A stretch of 64,000 nucleotides of DNA from Alkalibacterium pelagium (GTDB lineage Bacteria; Bacillota; Bacilli; Lactobacillales; Carnobacteriaceae_A): the NCBI RefSeq assembly GCF_900109325.1, contig NZ_FNZU01000003.1:169507-233506 (forward strand). Direction: 5' to 3'. The first letter of the stretch is position 1; each line of letters opens with the position of its first letter. The position numbers and the translations under genes are program-made. The notes beneath the pieces were generated by a model that was given only the letters and a program-made list of their open reading frames with translations, had not been told where the DNA came from and did not search any database. Positions 1-8,991 of this stretch are shown in pieces.

Positions 1-296
1 ACAGACGTCATCTCACTTCCCAGTTGCTGAAGGACTTCATCGAGTATGACAGGACTGACCAGAATATCTTTAAATGTATTGATCAGCTGTACATTTGTCT
101 CAATATCACTACTTTGAATCGTCTGTTCATCTTGAACCCTATTGACGAGTATCTGAGCTGAAGATCTATACTGAGGAGAGACGACAAAGAATGTAAGTCC
201 TGAGATAAGACCGGTCCACATAATGACAAATACAAAGATAAGTTTAGCGTAAGTTTTAAAAATTTTAAGAAACTCAATCAAACTGATTTCTTCCAT
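1..296 (-). CDS. Wzz/CpsC-type chain-length determinant, N-terminal part (runs off the window)
   Basis: Only the first 98 codons lie in the window. Translation from the ATG at 296 begins MEEISLIEFLKIFKTYAKL and continues into a membrane segment (residues about 17-36), then a sequence containing SPQYRSSAQILV. That arrangement is typical of the Wzz/CpsC/YveK family, membrane proteins that set polysaccharide chain length and, in Gram-positives, activate the CpsD/EpsB tyrosine kinase. The start has an AGGAGG site (complement of 304-309). It lies downstream of the GT4 and sugar transferase genes on the same strand, as expected in an exopolysaccharide operon. The family call rests on the N-terminus only. 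Confidence 0.75.
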   Translation of the reverse strand, partial: MEEISLIEFLKIFKTYAKLIFVFVIMWTGLISGLTFFVVSPQYRSSAQILVNRVQDEQTIQSSDIETNVQLINTFKDILVSPVILDEVLQQLGSEMTS

Positions 297-373
297 GAGT
301 TGACCCTCCTAAGGTAATGGATGAGATACAGAACAGCTGATAACAATTTCAAGTAAGCATATCTTCCATTTGA

Positions 374-1492
374 TTAAGACACATATACTGACTGAAGATC
401 TTTCAGCATTTTGTCTATTGAATAATAATGTTGAAAATTAGAGTAAATGATATCCTTGGAAAAGGTCATGTTTTCTACATATTGAAGTATTGCCGCTTCA
501 GCCTGCTCTACTCCATCTACCATTACTCCGTTTTCTTCTGTCACGATTTCATCGATCCCAGAGTCTCTGAATCCTATAATCGGTACTGAAGCTCTCATTG
601 CCTCAATGAGACTATAAGGGAGTCCTTCATGCCTGGATGTGATCAGAAACAGATCGTATGCACTTACGATCAGTTCGGCATCATCACGGAATCCCAGAAG
701 ATGGACATTATCTTCAAGCTGATGCGCTCGGATATATTCCCGACACTCATCATTCAAAGGGCCATCTCCGGCCCATACGAAATGTATATTACTGTTACGA
801 GAAATAACTTTATCAGCAATCATCAAAAATCTGAGAGGGTCTTTCTGATAACTCAACCGTCCGTTATTACCTATAATGTAAGTATCCGGGGTCAGTCCTA
901 ATTCTGTCTTCAGCTGATACTTATCCGGAAGATCGACCATGGGAATGCCATTGTAGACGACTTTGAATTTATTTTCCCGATCTATTTTTCTCCTGATGGC
1001 TTCTGAACGCTCTTGCTGGGATACGTTAAAGGTATAAGTAGTCGAGCGCCTGCTTAACAGTCTCTCTATAGTAATGAATAGTCGTTTCTTGGACTGGGAA
1101 AAAGAATCATTCTGAAACGAGTAGGCATGTGGCGTATAGAAAACTTTTCTTACACCACTTGATTTAGCAGCCAACCTTCCTACCACACCTGCCTTGGAAC
1201 TGTGGCAGTGAACGATATCCGGATTATTTAACTTAATGATTTTTTTTAATGTCGTCAACGCTCTCATATCTTCCTTTATATTGATTTCCCTAGTAAGGGA
1301 TGGAAGATGAATCAGTACAGCCTTTTCTTTCAACTTATTCATATTCTTACTAAAAGGTGCGTCGACTCTATTTCCGTAAACAAGGGTGAGTGTGAATCGA
1401 TCCGTATCCAACCCATTGATCAGATCCATGACATGTCGTCGAACACCACCTTCCATCGTTTCTGCTATAAGCAGCACCTTCTTTTTCTCCAT
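374..1492 (-). CDS. Glycosyltransferase family 4, exopolysaccharide type
   Basis: A 372-residue GT-B fold retaining glycosyltransferase that would add a sugar from a nucleotide donor to a lipid-linked polysaccharide precursor at the cytoplasmic face. The N-terminal acceptor domain has a glycine-rich GGVRRHVMDL segment and HCHSSKAGVVGR near residue 95. The C-terminal donor domain has SRHEGLPYSLIEAM near residue 288, the E-x7-E-type signature of GT4. The start has GAGAGGAG upstream. It lies between the priming sugar transferase and the Wzz-type gene, so it probably adds the second or a later sugar of the repeat unit. Donor and acceptor cannot be read from sequence. Confidence 0.9.
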   Translation of the reverse strand: MEKKKVLLIAETMEGGVRRHVMDLINGLDTDRFTLTLVYGNRVDAPFSKNMNKLKEKAVLIHLPSLTREINIKEDMRALTTLKKIIKLNNPDIVHCHSSKAGVVGRLAAKSSGVRKVFYTPHAYSFQNDSFSQSKKRLFITIERLLSRRSTTYTFNVSQQERSEAIRRKIDRENKFKVVYNGIPMVDLPDKYQLKTELGLTPDTYIIGNNGRLSYQKDPLRFLMIADKVISRNSNIHFVWAGDGPLNDECREYIRAHQLEDNVHLLGFRDDAELIVSAYDLFLITSRHEGLPYSLIEAMRASVPIIGFRDSGIDEIVTEENGVMVDGVEQAEAAILQYVENMTFSKDIIYSNFQHYYSIDKMLKDLQSVYVS

Positions 1493-1567
1493 TGTTTAAA
1501 ACTCCTCTCTTATAGTCTCTGACAAGAAACTGTCTATATAACTGAAAATATGTGTATCCTACTTATC

Positions 1568-2236
1568 TCAATATGCACCTTTTCTCAAGATGACTTTTGC
1601 AAAGGTCTGTATGATAATCTTCAAATCCAGCTTTACTGACTGATGATCGACATAGTACAGTTCGATGTTCACCCTATCTGGATAACCTACATTGCTTCTC
1701 CCGTTTGCCTGCCAATACCCAGTAATTCCTGGCTTAACTGACAGAAACTTGTCTGTCCTGTCTTTGTATTCCAATAATTCTTCTTTCACTACCGGCCTTG
1801 GCCCAACCAGACTCATTTCGCCTTTCAGAACGTTGAAGAACTGCGGGAGTTCGTCAAGACTGGTTTTCCTGATAAATTTTCCGAATTTAGTAATCCTTGG
1901 ATCTTCTTCAGGGTCAAGTTTATAGTTGTTAGCACAGTATTTCTCATATAAATCGTTATCTTTTTTAAGCATTTCTTCTGCATTACTGACCATAGAACGA
2001 AATTTATAGATATAGAACATTCTCCCGTTCTGGCCTACCCTTTTCTGTTTGAACAGGATCTGGCCTTTGTTCTCACCATATAAGTAAAATGATGACAGAA
2101 ACAAAAGTAATGGAAGCAGAACAACAATTGCTCCGGCAGATAGTATGAAGTCAGAAACCCTTTTAAAGTAAAAATAAAGCAGACGCTCTATATTTCTCCT
2201 CTTAGTTACCGACTGTTTAACATAATCGTTTTCCAT
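1568..2236 (-). CDS. Undecaprenyl-phosphate sugar-1-phosphate transferase (priming enzyme)
   Basis: Bacterial sugar transferase family (WbaP/CpsE/EpsL catalytic core), starting polysaccharide assembly by moving a sugar-1-phosphate to undecaprenyl phosphate. I chose the ATG at 2236 (222 residues) because GAGGGAG precedes it; an open frame extends further upstream but has no ribosome site and an unlikely peptide. One hydrophobic segment (about residues 28-50) is followed by the conserved KRVGQNGRMFYIYKFRSM and SLDELPQFFNVLKGEMSLVG blocks and a C-terminal PGITGYWQANGRS. It is the short form lacking the extra N-terminal membrane domain of full WbaP. First gene of the EPS segment seen here. Confidence 0.92.
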   Translation of the reverse strand: MENDYVKQSVTKRRNIERLLYFYFKRVSDFILSAGAIVVLLPLLLFLSSFYLYGENKGQILFKQKRVGQNGRMFYIYKFRSMVSNAEEMLKKDNDLYEKYCANNYKLDPEEDPRITKFGKFIRKTSLDELPQFFNVLKGEMSLVGPRPVVKEELLEYKDRTDKFLSVKPGITGYWQANGRSNVGYPDRVNIELYYVDHQSVKLDLKIIIQTFAKVILRKGAY

Positions 2237-3146
2237 GATTCTCCCTCTTCCTTTTTTCGACCACATTAAAGTGACCATACTGGAATCCTGGCAATTCAGT
2301 AAACGTTTCTTAGGCCCCCTCCGCAAAACAATTCAAGGTGATTACCATAAAGTACAAGTATTTAAATGTCTTTTTTTAAGAGTGAGTAAACAAAGCAGGT
2401 GTTTTACTAACTGTGGTGGGTATTAAAAATTGAAGTGGCATAAAATGACTAATATATCGATGATTATTATTGAGGTGGGTATTTTCTGGTGAGGTTAAGC
2501 ATATAGAATAAATAGACAAATGATTTCAAGTGATAGGAAAGTGCAAAAAAACTAAAAATATGATTGAAAGGCTCAGCTGGAGAAAAATTTAATCGGGTTG
2601 ATGTGACGGAATGTTATCGAAGAGATGAAAAAGCTCATTGACAAGATGATGGTAGAAACAAATGAGGAAACATGAGGTTATACTTTATAACTTTAATACC
2701 AAGCTTAACCAGCCCAAGTTAACAAAGTAGTTTAGCGATATAAATTACATATTATCTGGATTCGTAAGGAAATATGGGTGGGTGAAATATATAAAATACA
2801 GGAAAGATAAGGTGATTTTCGAGGAAAAATAAAACTGATAAAGTGAAGTAAGGAGTAATTATGAAAAGATACTTAAGAAGGGGCGTTATAGTAATTGGAT
2901 ACCCACATAATAGTCTTAAATATCTATTAATACAAGTATAGTCCTGACCGAAAAAATAATATGAGTGATGTAATTAAAAATTATATGCTAATTTTAACTC
3001 AATATTATCTTGAATCAGCATTAAAACATTTAAGATAATTCAAAAAATATAATAAATTACATTTTGATGACCAAACATTACAAATGTTACACCGAGAAGC
3101 TAAAAAAGCGCGGCTAACATCGCCAGTCACTGAACCAGCTGTCGCC
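2237..3146. other. Long intergenic stretch, no supported gene
   Basis: About 900 AT-rich bases between the sugar transferase and a GNAT gene. One tiny frame at 2861-2941 (+, 26 codons, product starting MKRYLRRGVIVIGYPH) has a good AAGGAG site 6 bases upstream, but no recognisable family and no conservation evidence. The stretch 3055-3150 reads in short open pieces that suggest decayed coding DNA. I cannot assign it. Confidence 0.4.
2861..2941 (+). other. Possible 26-residue small ORF
   Basis: ATG preceded by TAAGGAGTAATT, then 26 codons and a stop. The peptide is basic at its N-terminus with a short hydrophobic stretch. No homologue recognised; it may be the leftover start of a decayed gene. 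Confidence 0.2.
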
Positions 3147-3605
3147 TTAACCTGCGTATAATCCTTTAGTATTGCCGATTTTTTTTATCATTACCACTGA
3201 TGAATCTGCTGCGTCTTGCATAAAGTTAAAGTCATAGTTCTCATAAAATCTTATCGCACGACTATTGCCTTTTGACACTTCAAGCTTGACTTGTTTCATC
3301 CCTGTTTCAATACACAGGGAGATACAGATATCCATCAGTTGATGAGCAATTCCTGTTCCCTGATAGACAGCTAACACTCCAATTAAGGCAATATAAGCTA
3401 TATGTGTAATAGAGTCATTAGCATAGAATGACACCAGCCCGGCATCCTCTCCGTTCTCGACGAAGACCATACTGATTCCTTTATCTATAAGTTTCGTTGC
3501 ATAGTCTTCCACATTAAATGGTTCAGTAAATAAGGAAAAGCCTGATTCTTCCTGTAAACTTTTGATTAATCTGGACAGTCGCCCATGGTCAGTCACCATT
3601 TCCAT
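3147..3605 (-). CDS. GNAT-family N-acetyltransferase
   Basis: A 152-residue single-domain acetyl-CoA-dependent acetyltransferase; substrate unknown. The acetyl-CoA binding motif A is visible as AVYQGTGIAHQLM (about residues 79-91), followed by motif B with NSRAIRFYENYDF near residues 114-126. The start at 3605 has AGGAGG nine bases upstream. Stand-alone position next to the EPS genes might mean sugar or amino-group acylation, but GNATs of this size also act on proteins, amines or antibiotics. Confidence 0.85.
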   Translation of the reverse strand: MEMVTDHGRLSRLIKSLQEESGFSLFTEPFNVEDYATKLIDKGISMVFVENGEDAGLVSFYANDSITHIAYIALIGVLAVYQGTGIAHQLMDICISLCIETGMKQVKLEVSKGNSRAIRFYENYDFNFMQDAADSSVVMIKKIGNTKGLYAG

Positions 3606-4151
3606 TTTTAATAACCTCCTGATTTAAAGTCTGTTGAATGTCAGGCTGATAACTATGTCCAGCTTTGACTAAAGATTAATTAGATCTTTAAGAGTTAAAT
3701 TTATCTGTTTTCCCAACTTTATAACACTCCTAGTGAGATCCCTTCTTAATCCCTTTCAGTAAACCCTTTCATGTTTATGCATACAGAAGAACACCCGTGT
3801 ACCGACAACATAGGTCCGTTCCACAGATGTTCAATCCGCATCAAGTATCCAGCCAGATAAAACATCTTGCCTGAAACGATTAGCTTCTATTACTAGGATT
3901 AATCCCTTTGAGCGCCATAATTAAACAGCAAAACGATTATGTTAAGACAAATCCAGCTTATGAAAATGGGCATTTAACCCCTCCTCAGACTTCAAATCGT
4001 CGACGGACAGCTTTGAAAAACTCTCACACTCGAACAACGTTATTTCTTATGATCGTAAGACCTTAATAGTCTTAATGATTATACACTAATCTACTCAGCT
4101 TTGAAAGATTCCTTACTTCTCAATTTCTATTATTTGAAAGACACTTTCCAG
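3606..4151. other. Intergenic stretch holding one small-protein gene
   Basis: Apart from the 24-residue membrane peptide at 3899-3973, I see no gene, RNA or clear terminator here. Confidence 0.4.
3899..3973 (-). CDS. 24-residue single-span membrane peptide, paralogue of the protein at 13679-13876
   Basis: ATG at 3973 with a strong GAGGAGG site 5-6 bases upstream, 24 codons, TAA stop at 3899. The product begins MPIFISWICL, continues through a hydrophobic helix and ends FNYGAQRD. The membrane segment of the small protein at 13679-13876 (MPFVIIWLLL ... LLFNYGAHKK) aligns with it without gaps, so two distant loci encode the same miniature membrane-protein type. This copy stops right after the helix, while the other has a charged tail. 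Function unknown; possibilities include a regulator of a membrane partner or a toxin-like peptide. Too short for ordinary gene finders. Confidence 0.55.
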   Translation of the reverse strand: MPIFISWICLNIIVLLFNYGAQRD

Positions 4152-5012
4152 TCAATTGCTTGATGAATGCAAATTCACAATGACAAGCTCAGGACGATTA
4201 TTGATACGCAGTGGAAAAATGCTGTTGCCTAATCCTCTGCTGACAATCATGTGGGTATTGTCTTCACTATACTGGCCGCTGGTGTAGTCAGGAAGAAAAC
4301 CTTGAGAGGGAGCAAAGAGTCCATTGATGAATGGCAGACGAATCTGCCCCCCATGCGCATGTCCGGTCAGAGCCAGATCCACATCTGCAGCCGCATAAAC
4401 CGACATCAATTCGGCTCGATGTGACAGAAGCAGATTAAAGTCAGTCCCAGCTTCTTCAATAAGGCCTTCAATTCTCGCTTGTATCAGCAATTCTTCAGAT
4501 CCGACTTCCATAATATCATCAAGAAGCAGGAAAAGAGGATCTTCGATTCCAATAAGTCCGATTTCCTGGTCTTCAATTTCCAGTCTTTCATATGAATTAT
4601 CTAAGTCAATAACGCCAATGCGATCGATTTCTCTTTGTAGCTCAGGGTATACGCCTGAAGCCAACTCATGATTGCCGGTAACGAAGTAGACTGGTGCGAT
4701 GTTCATCATTTCTTCCATTGCCTGAACGGCTACTGGAATATCTGTACGGTTTCGATCTATCACATCACCCGTCACAACTATAATATCCGGATTCTGCTCC
4801 TCAAGCTCAGTCGTCAGGCGTCCGTTATATTCTTTGTTGTGCAAGTCTGACACTTGAGCAATCGTATACCCATCAAAGGTTTCTGGAATGTTTTCTTGTT
4901 CAAAGTCGTATATAGACAGTTCAATTGCGTTATTCTGATAGTATAAGTAGCCAGCTGTCAGAATGATAAATACTAGAATAATACTGTAACCTATAATCTT
5001 TTTAGAATTCAA
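4152..5012 (-). CDS. Membrane-anchored metallophosphoesterase (YkuE-like)
   Basis: A 286-residue calcineurin-like phosphoesterase. An N-terminal anchor (about residues 6-24) should hold the catalytic domain outside the membrane. The dinuclear-metal motifs appear in order: QVSDLHN (about 54-60), VTGDVID, VTGNHE, LSHRAE and TGHAHGGQ. Family members act on phosphoesters, including UDP-diacylglucosamine-like lipids and envelope substrates; the substrate here is not readable. The start is TTG at 5012, supported by AAGGAG nine bases upstream; no ATG fits as well. It is transcribed alone. Confidence 0.88.
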   Translation of the reverse strand: MNSKKIIGYSIILVFIILTAGYLYYQNNAIELSIYDFEQENIPETFDGYTIAQVSDLHNKEYNGRLTTELEEQNPDIIVVTGDVIDRNRTDIPVAVQAMEEMMNIAPVYFVTGNHELASGVYPELQREIDRIGVIDLDNSYERLEIEDQEIGLIGIEDPLFLLLDDIMEVGSEELLIQARIEGLIEEAGTDFNLLLSHRAELMSVYAAADVDLALTGHAHGGQIRLPFINGLFAPSQGFLPDYTSGQYSEDNTHMIVSRGLGNSIFPLRINNRPELVIVNLHSSSN

Positions 5013-5345
5013 TGATTTATGCTCCTTGGAGTATGAGTAAAATGACTTGTTTCAATCGACAAACGGGAAGTTATTAGTTATGTTTTATACTATACTCCAA
5101 TTTTCAACAAAAAAACAGAGTCACAATCTTACACTATTGTGATTATTCAATGAAAATCTCATAACTAGGTTTTATGAGGTATTTATCTTATGATGCTTGT
5201 GATGAACAACTTCATAACAGTGTTATATGGGAGATTGGGAATAATACAAGCCTGCGAATGCCAAATAGTTTAAACTTATGAGATAGTCAGCTTTCTTCAA
5301 TAAACCAGAAAACTAGACTTTCGATTACTATTACCCACCATAGAT
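5013..5345. other. Intergenic stretch with one weak stem-loop
   Basis: A TCACAAT/ATTGTGA inverted repeat lies near 5120-5141, with a run of A on its left that would read as U on the minus strand. It could be a weak terminator or operator; nothing else is visible. Confidence 0.3.
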
Positions 5346-5373
5346 AAAAAAAGACACCGCAATGGTGTCTTTT
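5346..5373 (-). terminator. Rho-independent terminator after the 84-residue gene
   Basis: On the minus strand AAAAGACACC and GGTGTCTTTT form a stem around ATTGC, followed by a T run. It is placed just past the stop of the gene at 5386-5640. Confidence 0.85.
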
Positions 5374-5385
5374 AGTTCATATTGA

Positions 5386-5640
5386 TTATCCTTTATACTT
5401 CAAATTCTCGGGCCAGAATTCGGTCACTTCCTGATCGCTTTCGCCTCTATTCAGAAAGGCATCTTTTCCGGAACCCTTTTCTGAATCGACCTCAAGTAAT
5501 CCTTCTTCATAAAGTTCTTCGACGTTCTGAATGATTTCTCCGTCTGGAAAGGCTGTCTTGAGTTCTGCAATTTTTCCGTTGATTCCTTCTCCACTCTTGT
5601 ATATAGTGACGATACGGTCTCTTAAGATATCTTCTGCCAA
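5386..5640 (-). CDS. Small acidic protein of unknown function (84 residues)
   Basis: The frame starts with TTG at 5640, eight bases after AGGAGG, and ends just before a strong terminator, so it is very likely a real gene. The product is soluble and acidic with no membrane segment: a short helical N-terminus (AEDILRDRIVTIYKSGEG), a middle with EIIQNVEELYEEGLLEVD, and a polar tail ending FWPENLKYKG. I do not recognise a family. It follows the ATP-grasp gene by about 115 bases on the same strand and may be cotranscribed. Confidence 0.7.
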   Translation of the reverse strand: MAEDILRDRIVTIYKSGEGINGKIAELKTAFPDGEIIQNVEELYEEGLLEVDSEKGSGKDAFLNRGESDQEVTEFWPENLKYKG

Positions 5641-5755
5641 AACACATTCCTCCTATTCCTTTAGTCTACTTTAAGTATACCAACAGGAAAAAGCGGATTC
5701 AAAGTATATGGTTTATGATGGTTGTCAAAAGGGTTCGAGAATTGCTGGCAGTCTA

Positions 5756-6808
5756 TCACTGATCCAGTCTAAGTCTATCCAAATTTCTTTCATAAAAATC
5801 AAGGATAGGACCGGGCATATCTCTTACTTCACCTCTCCAAGGAAACATACTGACTGGTCCTGGGCTGAATTCGACTTCTGTCACGACATGATTTTCAGGA
5901 GTCGGGGCTTCAGTTATGTCTTCCAGTATCATATCGACTCCAGCATAGTTAAGTCCTGGTATCGCTTTGACTGCCCGAAGAGCCAGTTTCTCAAATTCTG
6001 GATGTACCGTCTCTGTAAAATCGATCCCTTCACCCCCACTGGAAATATTCGATTCATCTCGCAGGATCACTTTTTCATCACGTTCAGGAACGGTATCGAG
6101 CGAGCGCCCTTCTCTAGAGAGACGAGTTAATTTCTCGATATCAGTTGGGATAAGAAAGTTTTTCAGATCCCTGTCTTTTAAACGCTCTTTATTCTTTGAT
6201 TCGATCAGCTCCAGAACCGTATGCGAGCCGTCACCGACTACGTTAGCCCTGGCACGCTGGCTGGTTGCGATGACTTTTCCATCAACCACTACGTATCTGA
6301 AATCCTCACCCATAAAATGCTTCTCCACATGGACGGATGCCTGCTTGTCATCTACAATCTTTTCCAGTTTGCTTATCGCTTCTTTCAGTTCTACTATATT
6401 GGAGAGGTTCATAAAGACACCCTGCCCCCGTGCCAGTCCGTTTGGTTTCAGTACGACCGGGTAACCGATGGACTCAGCAAACGAAACAATCTCTTCCTGT
6501 TCACTGATTGGCAGGTAAGTCGATTGAGGCACAGTGAGTCCAGCCGCTTTAAGAAGTGTCCGGGTTACATGCTTGTCATCTACAACAGTATTTAAGGCTG
6601 CGGATGATAACGGGCCGTTCATATCTTTGAATAATACATCTATTCCCTGAATCGATATGAGAGTAGTGTTAAAGGTTAGACGTTTCACCTCGTAGCCCCG
6701 GCGACGTGCTTCTTCTTCCATCAGTCTGGATTTCAATCCTTCTCTTCGCTCGAATTCTGACATATCATCTTCTGATATGATATCTATTTTACTGATTTCT
6801 TCCTGCAT
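5756..6808 (-). CDS. ATP-grasp ligase, cyanophycin-synthetase/GshAB-like domain
   Basis: A 350-residue stand-alone ATP-grasp protein. The nucleotide-binding lysine segment is YPVVLKPNGLARGQGVF (about 136-152), and RANVVGDGSHTVLELIE (about 206-222) is typical of the ATP-grasp domain of cyanophycin synthetase and of the glutathione enzyme GshAB. Such enzymes activate a carboxylate as acyl phosphate for amide bond formation. Where relatives have EVNAGPG near the C-terminus this protein reads EVEFSPGP, so the usual metal-binding Asn is not evident. It lacks the Mur-ligase half of CphA. Substrates are unknown; a peptide or amino-acid ligase is a fair guess. Confidence 0.8.
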   Translation of the reverse strand: MQEEISKIDIISEDDMSEFERREGLKSRLMEEEARRRGYEVKRLTFNTTLISIQGIDVLFKDMNGPLSSAALNTVVDDKHVTRTLLKAAGLTVPQSTYLPISEQEEIVSFAESIGYPVVLKPNGLARGQGVFMNLSNIVELKEAISKLEKIVDDKQASVHVEKHFMGEDFRYVVVDGKVIATSQRARANVVGDGSHTVLELIESKNKERLKDRDLKNFLIPTDIEKLTRLSREGRSLDTVPERDEKVILRDESNISSGGEGIDFTETVHPEFEKLALRAVKAIPGLNYAGVDMILEDITEAPTPENHVVTEVEFSPGPVSMFPWRGEVRDMPGPILDFYERNLDRLRLDQ

Positions 6809-6844
6809 TTATTGATCCTCCCCATGTCCTTCATTCATACTTTT

Positions 6845-6873
6845 ATTATATTATCAGTGTATCACAGGGTAAG
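6845..6873 (-). promoter_or_regulatory. Possible promoter of the ATP-grasp gene
   Basis: On the minus strand a perfect TATAAT (complement of 6845-6850) lies 36 bases before the start codon. The -35 hexamer at 17-base spacing is poor (CTTACC). Confidence 0.4.
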
Positions 6874-7086
6874 ACTAAAATAGTGGTTTAAGCACTTGAT
6901 TAGAAAGATGCTGAGGGTGACTGACTGCAACAAAGGCTATAATGATAATCTGGCAAGACCAGATTTTTCTTCATTGAAAGCTTCTAGATGTAGTTTATTG
7001 GGGTTCAGCGAGTTGAACTGCATTCTGATGTCTGGTCTGACCCCAATAAGTTGGAGTGAAAAATCAACTATTTGGGGGCTATAATT

Positions 7087-7665
7087 TTGAAGAAGTATTC
7101 TTATGAACTTAAGCTAAAAGTTGTAAATGACTACCTGAACCACCATTCGACGTTTAAGAGCTTATCAGAGAAATATAATCTTTCCGGACCTAGTAATCCG
7201 AGGACATGGGTTAATTTATATCAAATGTTTGGCAAAGATGGGCTAAAAGAGCCGGAAAAACAATCGGTCTTTCCTGTTCAATTTAAGCTGGATGTATTAA
7301 GATATAGAGAAACGACGAGGCTCTCATACCAAAAGACAGCTGATGCCTTCGGCATTCGGTTTGGATCCACTGTCAGGGACTGGCATAAAACAGTTCAAAC
7401 TGAAGGTGTGGAGGCCCTGACGGAAACGAAAGGACGGACACCTGTGGCTGAGATTGAACGACGAGAAAAAGAAAAAGAGAAGCTTAAAAATGAAAAGCTT
7501 AAAGACTTTGACGCAAAGCGATTCGCTAAACTCGAGCGTGAAAATGAACTTCTGAGACTGGAGCTTGCTTACCTAAAAAAGCTAGAAACTTTTCAGGACA
7601 AGCGCCTTCCCGAAAAGAACAAGCAAAAGCGGCGTACCTACTTCTCCATGAAGGATTCAAACTGA
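7087..7665 (+). CDS. IS3-family transposase OrfA (helix-turn-helix protein)
   Basis: DNA-binding subunit of the IS3 element. Two helix-turn-helix units are visible (KYSYELKLKVVNDYLNHHS onward and again from FPVQFKLDVLRYRETTRLS), then a leucine-rich coiled coil (ERENELLRLELAYLKKLE) for multimerisation. I prefer the TTG at 7087 (product starting KKYSYELKL), the usual OrfA start; a TTG at 7072 is also open. The sequence GAAAAGA near 7611-7617 offers a -1 slippery site leading into the orfB frame. Confidence 0.88.
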   Translation: MKKYSYELKLKVVNDYLNHHSTFKSLSEKYNLSGPSNPRTWVNLYQMFGKDGLKEPEKQSVFPVQFKLDVLRYRETTRLSYQKTADAFGIRFGSTVRDWHKTVQTEGVEALTETKGRTPVAEIERREKEKEKLKNEKLKDFDAKRFAKLERENELLRLELAYLKKLETFQDKRLPEKNKQKRRTYFSMKDSN

Positions 7666-7673
7666 AAGACACT

Positions 7674-8498
7674 TTGAAAATCATTGGACTAGCTGAATCA
7701 ACCTATCATTACCACGCAAAACGTATGAATCAGCCTGATCCTGATCGCGAGTGGAAAACGCTGATTACTAAAATCTTCCTCGATAAAGACAAACGAGCAG
7801 GGTACCGGTCCATTCATGATATTCTGATTTTCATGGGCTATACAATCAATCATAAAAAAGTGCAGCGTATTATGCAGGAACTAGGATTAAAGTGTCATAA
7901 GTTTTCACGTAAATCGCGGAGTTACAGTTCTTACAAGGGGACAGTAGGTAAAATAGCCAAAAACCTTATAAACCGTCGGTTTCACTCCACTATTCCTCTT
8001 CAAAAACTAGTGACAGACGTGACTGAAATGAAATGTGCCCAAGGCAAGAAACTTTATTTTAACCCTATTCTTGATTTATATAATTCTGAAATCATTTCCT
8101 ACAGTATATCTGATACACCCAATGTAGACTTTGTCATGCAAGCTCTTGAAGAGGCTCTTCCAATTATTAATAAGCACGCCACTTACCGAACGACTATTCA
8201 TTCGGATCAAGGCTTTCACTATCAGAATAAGCGGTGGGTTAAGAAGCTAAAGGAAAATAAAGTGTTTCAGAGTATGTCCAGAAAAGGGAACTGTCTTGAT
8301 AATGCTTCTATGGAAAGTTTCTTTGGAATAATGAAACAAGAAATGTATCACAGTGAGCCTCTAAAGACCTTTAAAGAACTAAAGAAAGAGATTGAAGAGT
8401 ATATTATTGATTACAACGAATCCAGACTAAAGAGAAAACTCAATCGACAATCACCTGTTCAATTTAGAAAGAACCAAGGATACACATATGCTGTGTAA
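7674..8498 (+). CDS. IS3-family transposase OrfB (DDE integrase)
   Basis: Catalytic subunit with an rve integrase core. The three acidic residues are seen in VTDVTEMK, in IHSDQGFHYQ and in NASMESFFG (the DDE triad), preceded by an HTH_21-like region (KAGYRSIHDILIFMG type). The frame stays open upstream of 7674 to about 7613 and there encodes the typical OrfB N-terminus (KEQAKAAYLLLHEGFKL), so the protein is probably made as an OrfAB fusion by -1 frameshifting rather than from the TTG at 7674. Confidence 0.9.
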   Translation: MKIIGLAESTYHYHAKRMNQPDPDREWKTLITKIFLDKDKRAGYRSIHDILIFMGYTINHKKVQRIMQELGLKCHKFSRKSRSYSSYKGTVGKIAKNLINRRFHSTIPLQKLVTDVTEMKCAQGKKLYFNPILDLYNSEIISYSISDTPNVDFVMQALEEALPIINKHATYRTTIHSDQGFHYQNKRWVKKLKENKVFQSMSRKGNCLDNASMESFFGIMKQEMYHSEPLKTFKELKKEIEEYIIDYNESRLKRKLNRQSPVQFRKNQGYTYAV

Positions 8499-8991
8499 CT
8501 AGCCGTAGGCTATAAGAAAAATAAATTAGCAAAAAACTCTAACTTATTGGGGTCACACTAGTCTCTTGAATGAAGTTCACCTCTGCAACTGTTTTGTGAA
8601 CTAGACTCCCGCTGATGGCGGTGTAGTTCAGCTCACTTCTTGTATCACGAACTCGACTCGGAAGTGCTCATAATGAAGTTCAGCGCTCACATCCCGTCTG
8701 AACTACACCCTGCGTTTCTAGCATCAAACGCTATAATGATAATCTGGCCTGGCCAGATTTTTCTTCATTGAAAGCTTCTAGATGTAGTTTATTGGGGTTC
8801 AGCGAGTTGAACTGCATTCTGACGTTTCTTGAATGAAGTTCACCTCTGGAATTGTTTTGTGACTCCCGCTGATGGCGGTGTAGTTCAGCTCACTTCTTGT
8901 ATCACGAACTCGACTCGGAAGTGCTCATAATGGAGTTCAGCGCTCACATCCCGTCTGAACTACACCCTACGTTTCTCACAGCATCAACTGA

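Larger units (their letters stand above)
7033..8560 (+). mobile_element. Complete IS3-family insertion sequence, 1528 bp, with 3-bp target duplication
   Basis: The ends are imperfect inverted repeats: left TGGTCTGACCCCAATAAGTT (from 7033) and right, read inward, TAGTGTGACCCCAATAAGTT (from 8560). Both flanks are GTC (7030-7032 and 8561-8563). Removing the element and one GTC restores the repeat sequence that is intact at 8811-8840, which fixes the ends with confidence. It carries orfA and orfB in the usual overlapping arrangement. Both frames are open and the ends are intact, so it may be recently active. Confidence 0.93.

Noticed and set aside
5967..6464. 165-residue plus-strand frame
   Set aside because: Antisense to the well-supported ATP-grasp gene; no ribosome site and no family features.
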